DNA from: Dimorphilus gyrociliatus
Lineage: Eukaryota; Annelida; Polychaeta; Dinophilidae
Reading direction: 5' to 3'
DNA: 64,000 nt
NCBI GenBank assembly: GCA_904063045.1
Contig: CAJFCJ010000019.1
Coordinates: 2,543,179 to 2,607,178, forward strand
Below, one piece after another: positions 62,202-64,000 of this stretch. Positions within the stretch are counted from its first letter, which is position 1. Each line of letters opens with the position of its first letter. The notes below the pieces were generated by a model, which made no database searches, was not told the origin of the DNA, and was given only the letters and a program-made list of their open reading frames with translations. The position numbers were made by a program, and so were the translations under genes.

Positions 62202-64000
62202 ATGAAGGCGAAAATTGGCGTTCTACTCGCCGTTTCTTCCTTTTTCAGATTCGTTCTATGCCATTTATCGTCAGGTATTGTAGAGAGACGCACGTGTGCG
62301 ACATAATAATCATAATCATAATAATAATAATAAAAGGGCTCCCGCTGGACTCTAGTAAATCTCTTTTGTGTGCTCGATACAGGTTTGGGAAGCGTAGATG
62401 AAATCCGACTAGTGAACTACTTATTCAAAGAACAAGGATACAATCCCCTCATCCGTCCAGTTCACAACCTCTCCGAAATCGTAACAGTCGACTTCGGACT
62501 GGCGCTTATTCAACTAATCAACGTGGTAAGTGGGCTGAGAAAAATAATAGCCTCCGGCTGACGTTTACTCGTTCTGTCATTGGCTTTCAGGACGAGAAAA
62601 ACCAGATAATGAAATCGAACGTTTGGTTAAGAATGGTGAGTAAATTTTTATACTTAGCCTATCTAGGCTAGACCATCGATTACCCGGCGAATTCGCATAG
62701 CTATGGCAGGATTATCAACTGACGTGGAATCCAGCCGATTTCGGTGGAATTACAGTTATTAGGATCCTGCCCGATAAGGTGTGGAAGCCGGATATAGTAT
62801 TGTTTAACAACGCGGATGGTAAGTACGAGGTCTCCTACAAGCCCAACGTGGTCATCTACAACTCTGGAAAAGTGCTATGGATTCCTCCAGCCATTTATAA
62901 GTCGTCTTGCACTATAGACGTCGAATATTTCCCCTTCGACGAGCAGAGTTGCGATATGAAATTCGGCAGTTGGACGTTTGCTGCCGATCAAGTTCGACTC
63001 GGCTGGTACGAGGGCAAGGAGAGGGTCGATCTAAACGACTACGTAAAATCAGGAACTTGGGACATTATAGGTTGTCCAGGCGACCACGAAGCCGTAAGGA
63101 ACGGCAGCGAAAAGCACCAAAAATCTCAGATTAAGTTCACATTAAAGATCCGCCGTAAGACCCTCTTCTATACGGTGAATCTCATCATTCCCTGCGTTCT
63201 CATCTCTTTCCTGTCCGTCTGCGTCTTTTACTTACCGACGGATGCCGGCGAGAAGATGACCATGTGCATATCCATCCTTCTTGCACTTGTCGTGTTCCTT
63301 CTGCTCGTCTCTAAAATCCTACCACCGACCTCCATAACCATACCATTAATAGCAAAGTATCTCCTTTTTACTTTCATAATGAACATATTTACTATCCTTA
63401 TTACCGTTATCATAATCAATTGGAACTTTCGTACGCCTCGTACACATCGAATGCCTCGTTGGGTGCGCCTAGTCTTCCTCAACTACCTACCAAGGCTGCT
63501 AGTCATGAAGAGGCCGAATCACAAGGAACGTTCGGCGAAGAAGAACTATAATAACGAACGTCCGTCCAATTCGAAGATGAGCGATGATATTCTTGAACTG
63601 TCCGATGTTCATCATCCTAACTGCAGGTTCAGTAGGGCTCAGCCTTCGTCAAACCAGGCCGTTCTTAATCTAAGCCCCGAGACGCACAAGGCTGTTGAAG
63701 CGGTTCGTTTTATAGCCGCTCATTTGAAGAATGAAGACGATTATGCAGAGGTAATTTTCTTTAACACAAATTCATAAAAAAAAACATATATAAACAGAGT
63801 ATCGCATTTGTATTTGTATAAATAACAAATCATATTATATAATATTTTTATATGAAAAACGTTTTAATATACACAAGAGCCATGTTTCTGACAGATTCTA
63901 GAAGACTGGCGTTATATAGCGATGGTTATGGATCGGTTGATGCTTTATATCTTCCTCGCCGTCACCATTGGAGGAACAACAGGCATCTTAATGCACGCAC
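62202..64000 (+). CDS. nAChRbeta1: Nicotinic acetylcholine receptor, beta1-type subunit (partial)
   Basis: Exons 62202-62274, 62383-62525, 62591-62635, 62710-63750 and 63895 onward; the window cuts the last. A signal peptide (KIGVLLAVSSFFRFVLC) starts the protein. The Cys-loop is C154 to C168 (CTIDVEYFPFDEQSC). There is no adjacent Cys pair in loop C (only GCPGDH), so this is a non-alpha subunit. Pore helix M2 is GEKMTMCISILLALVVFLLL, with the cation-selective Glu of GEKM. SKILPPTS, WNFRTPRTHRMPRWVR and ELSDVHHPNC match the Drosophila ard/beta1 subunit closely. It forms pentameric acetylcholine-gated cation channels with alpha subunits at synapses. M4 begins at the window end (DWRYIAMVMDRLMLYIF). 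An overlapping upstream ATG (62186) in another frame precedes the start. Confidence 0.96.

Noticed and set aside
62907-63482. ORFs on both strands within the large nAChR exon
   Set aside because: Alternative frames of a conserved receptor exon.

Overview
This is a eukaryotic, AT-rich window from a compact animal genome. Almost every gene has several short exons with GT-AG introns, many only about 50-100 bases long. Where I could splice them, reading frames carry through all exons. The gene set (FOXJ1, nicotinic receptor, SUFU, synaptogyrin, WHAMM/JMY, GRB2) is bilaterian. The protein variants and compactness suggest a small lophotrochozoan such as a miniature annelid (Dimorphilus-like). That taxon is inference; nothing in the window proves it.

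Layout. 1-15 kb: an E4F1 zinc-finger gene faces an annexin tail to tail. Then come a single-exon FOXJ1, a UBALD gene head to head with an MGRN1/RNF157 E3 ligase, an unrecognised small gene head to head with RPL38, and RPL38 itself. 15.3-16.3 kb: a spliced, mostly non-coding transcript with candidate C/D snoRNAs in its introns and a 54-codon ORF in its last exon. 16.3-25 kb: an unrecognised gene, a small two-span membrane protein, UCP4 (SLC25A27) divergent from GRB2, and SUFU. 27.3 kb: POLR2J (RPB11). 32.6-38.4 kb: a three-exon gene with a clear BH3 motif and a BMF-like N-terminus. 40.5-48.5 kb: a cytochrome P450 converging on a WHAMM/JMY nucleation factor, then synaptogyrin and an unrecognised coiled-coil gene. 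49.6-51.3 kb: a possible micro-exon gene. 52.3-58.6 kb: an orphan class A GPCR and a divergent SLC6 transporter. 62.2-64 kb: a nicotinic acetylcholine receptor beta1-type subunit that runs off the window end.

These genes do not form one pathway. There is a neuronal or membrane cluster on the right (P450, synaptogyrin, GPCR, SLC6, nAChR) and housekeeping or regulatory genes on the left. Several pairs share short divergent promoters: UBALD/MGRN1, the 14.4 kb gene/RPL38, and UCP4/GRB2. The long gene-poor stretches (24.8-27.2, 27.7-32.6, 48.5-52.2, 53.3-55.6 and 58.6-62.2 kb) hold AT-rich and simple-repeat DNA, promoter-like elements, and a recurring 13-base palindrome.

The most notable items are the BH3-only candidate, the duplicated snoRNAs with a covarying hairpin, the micro-exon gene, a shortened SUFU, and an overlapping upstream ORF on the nAChR message. 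Exon boundaries were read by eye from splice signals, frame continuity and family similarity; none has transcript support here.
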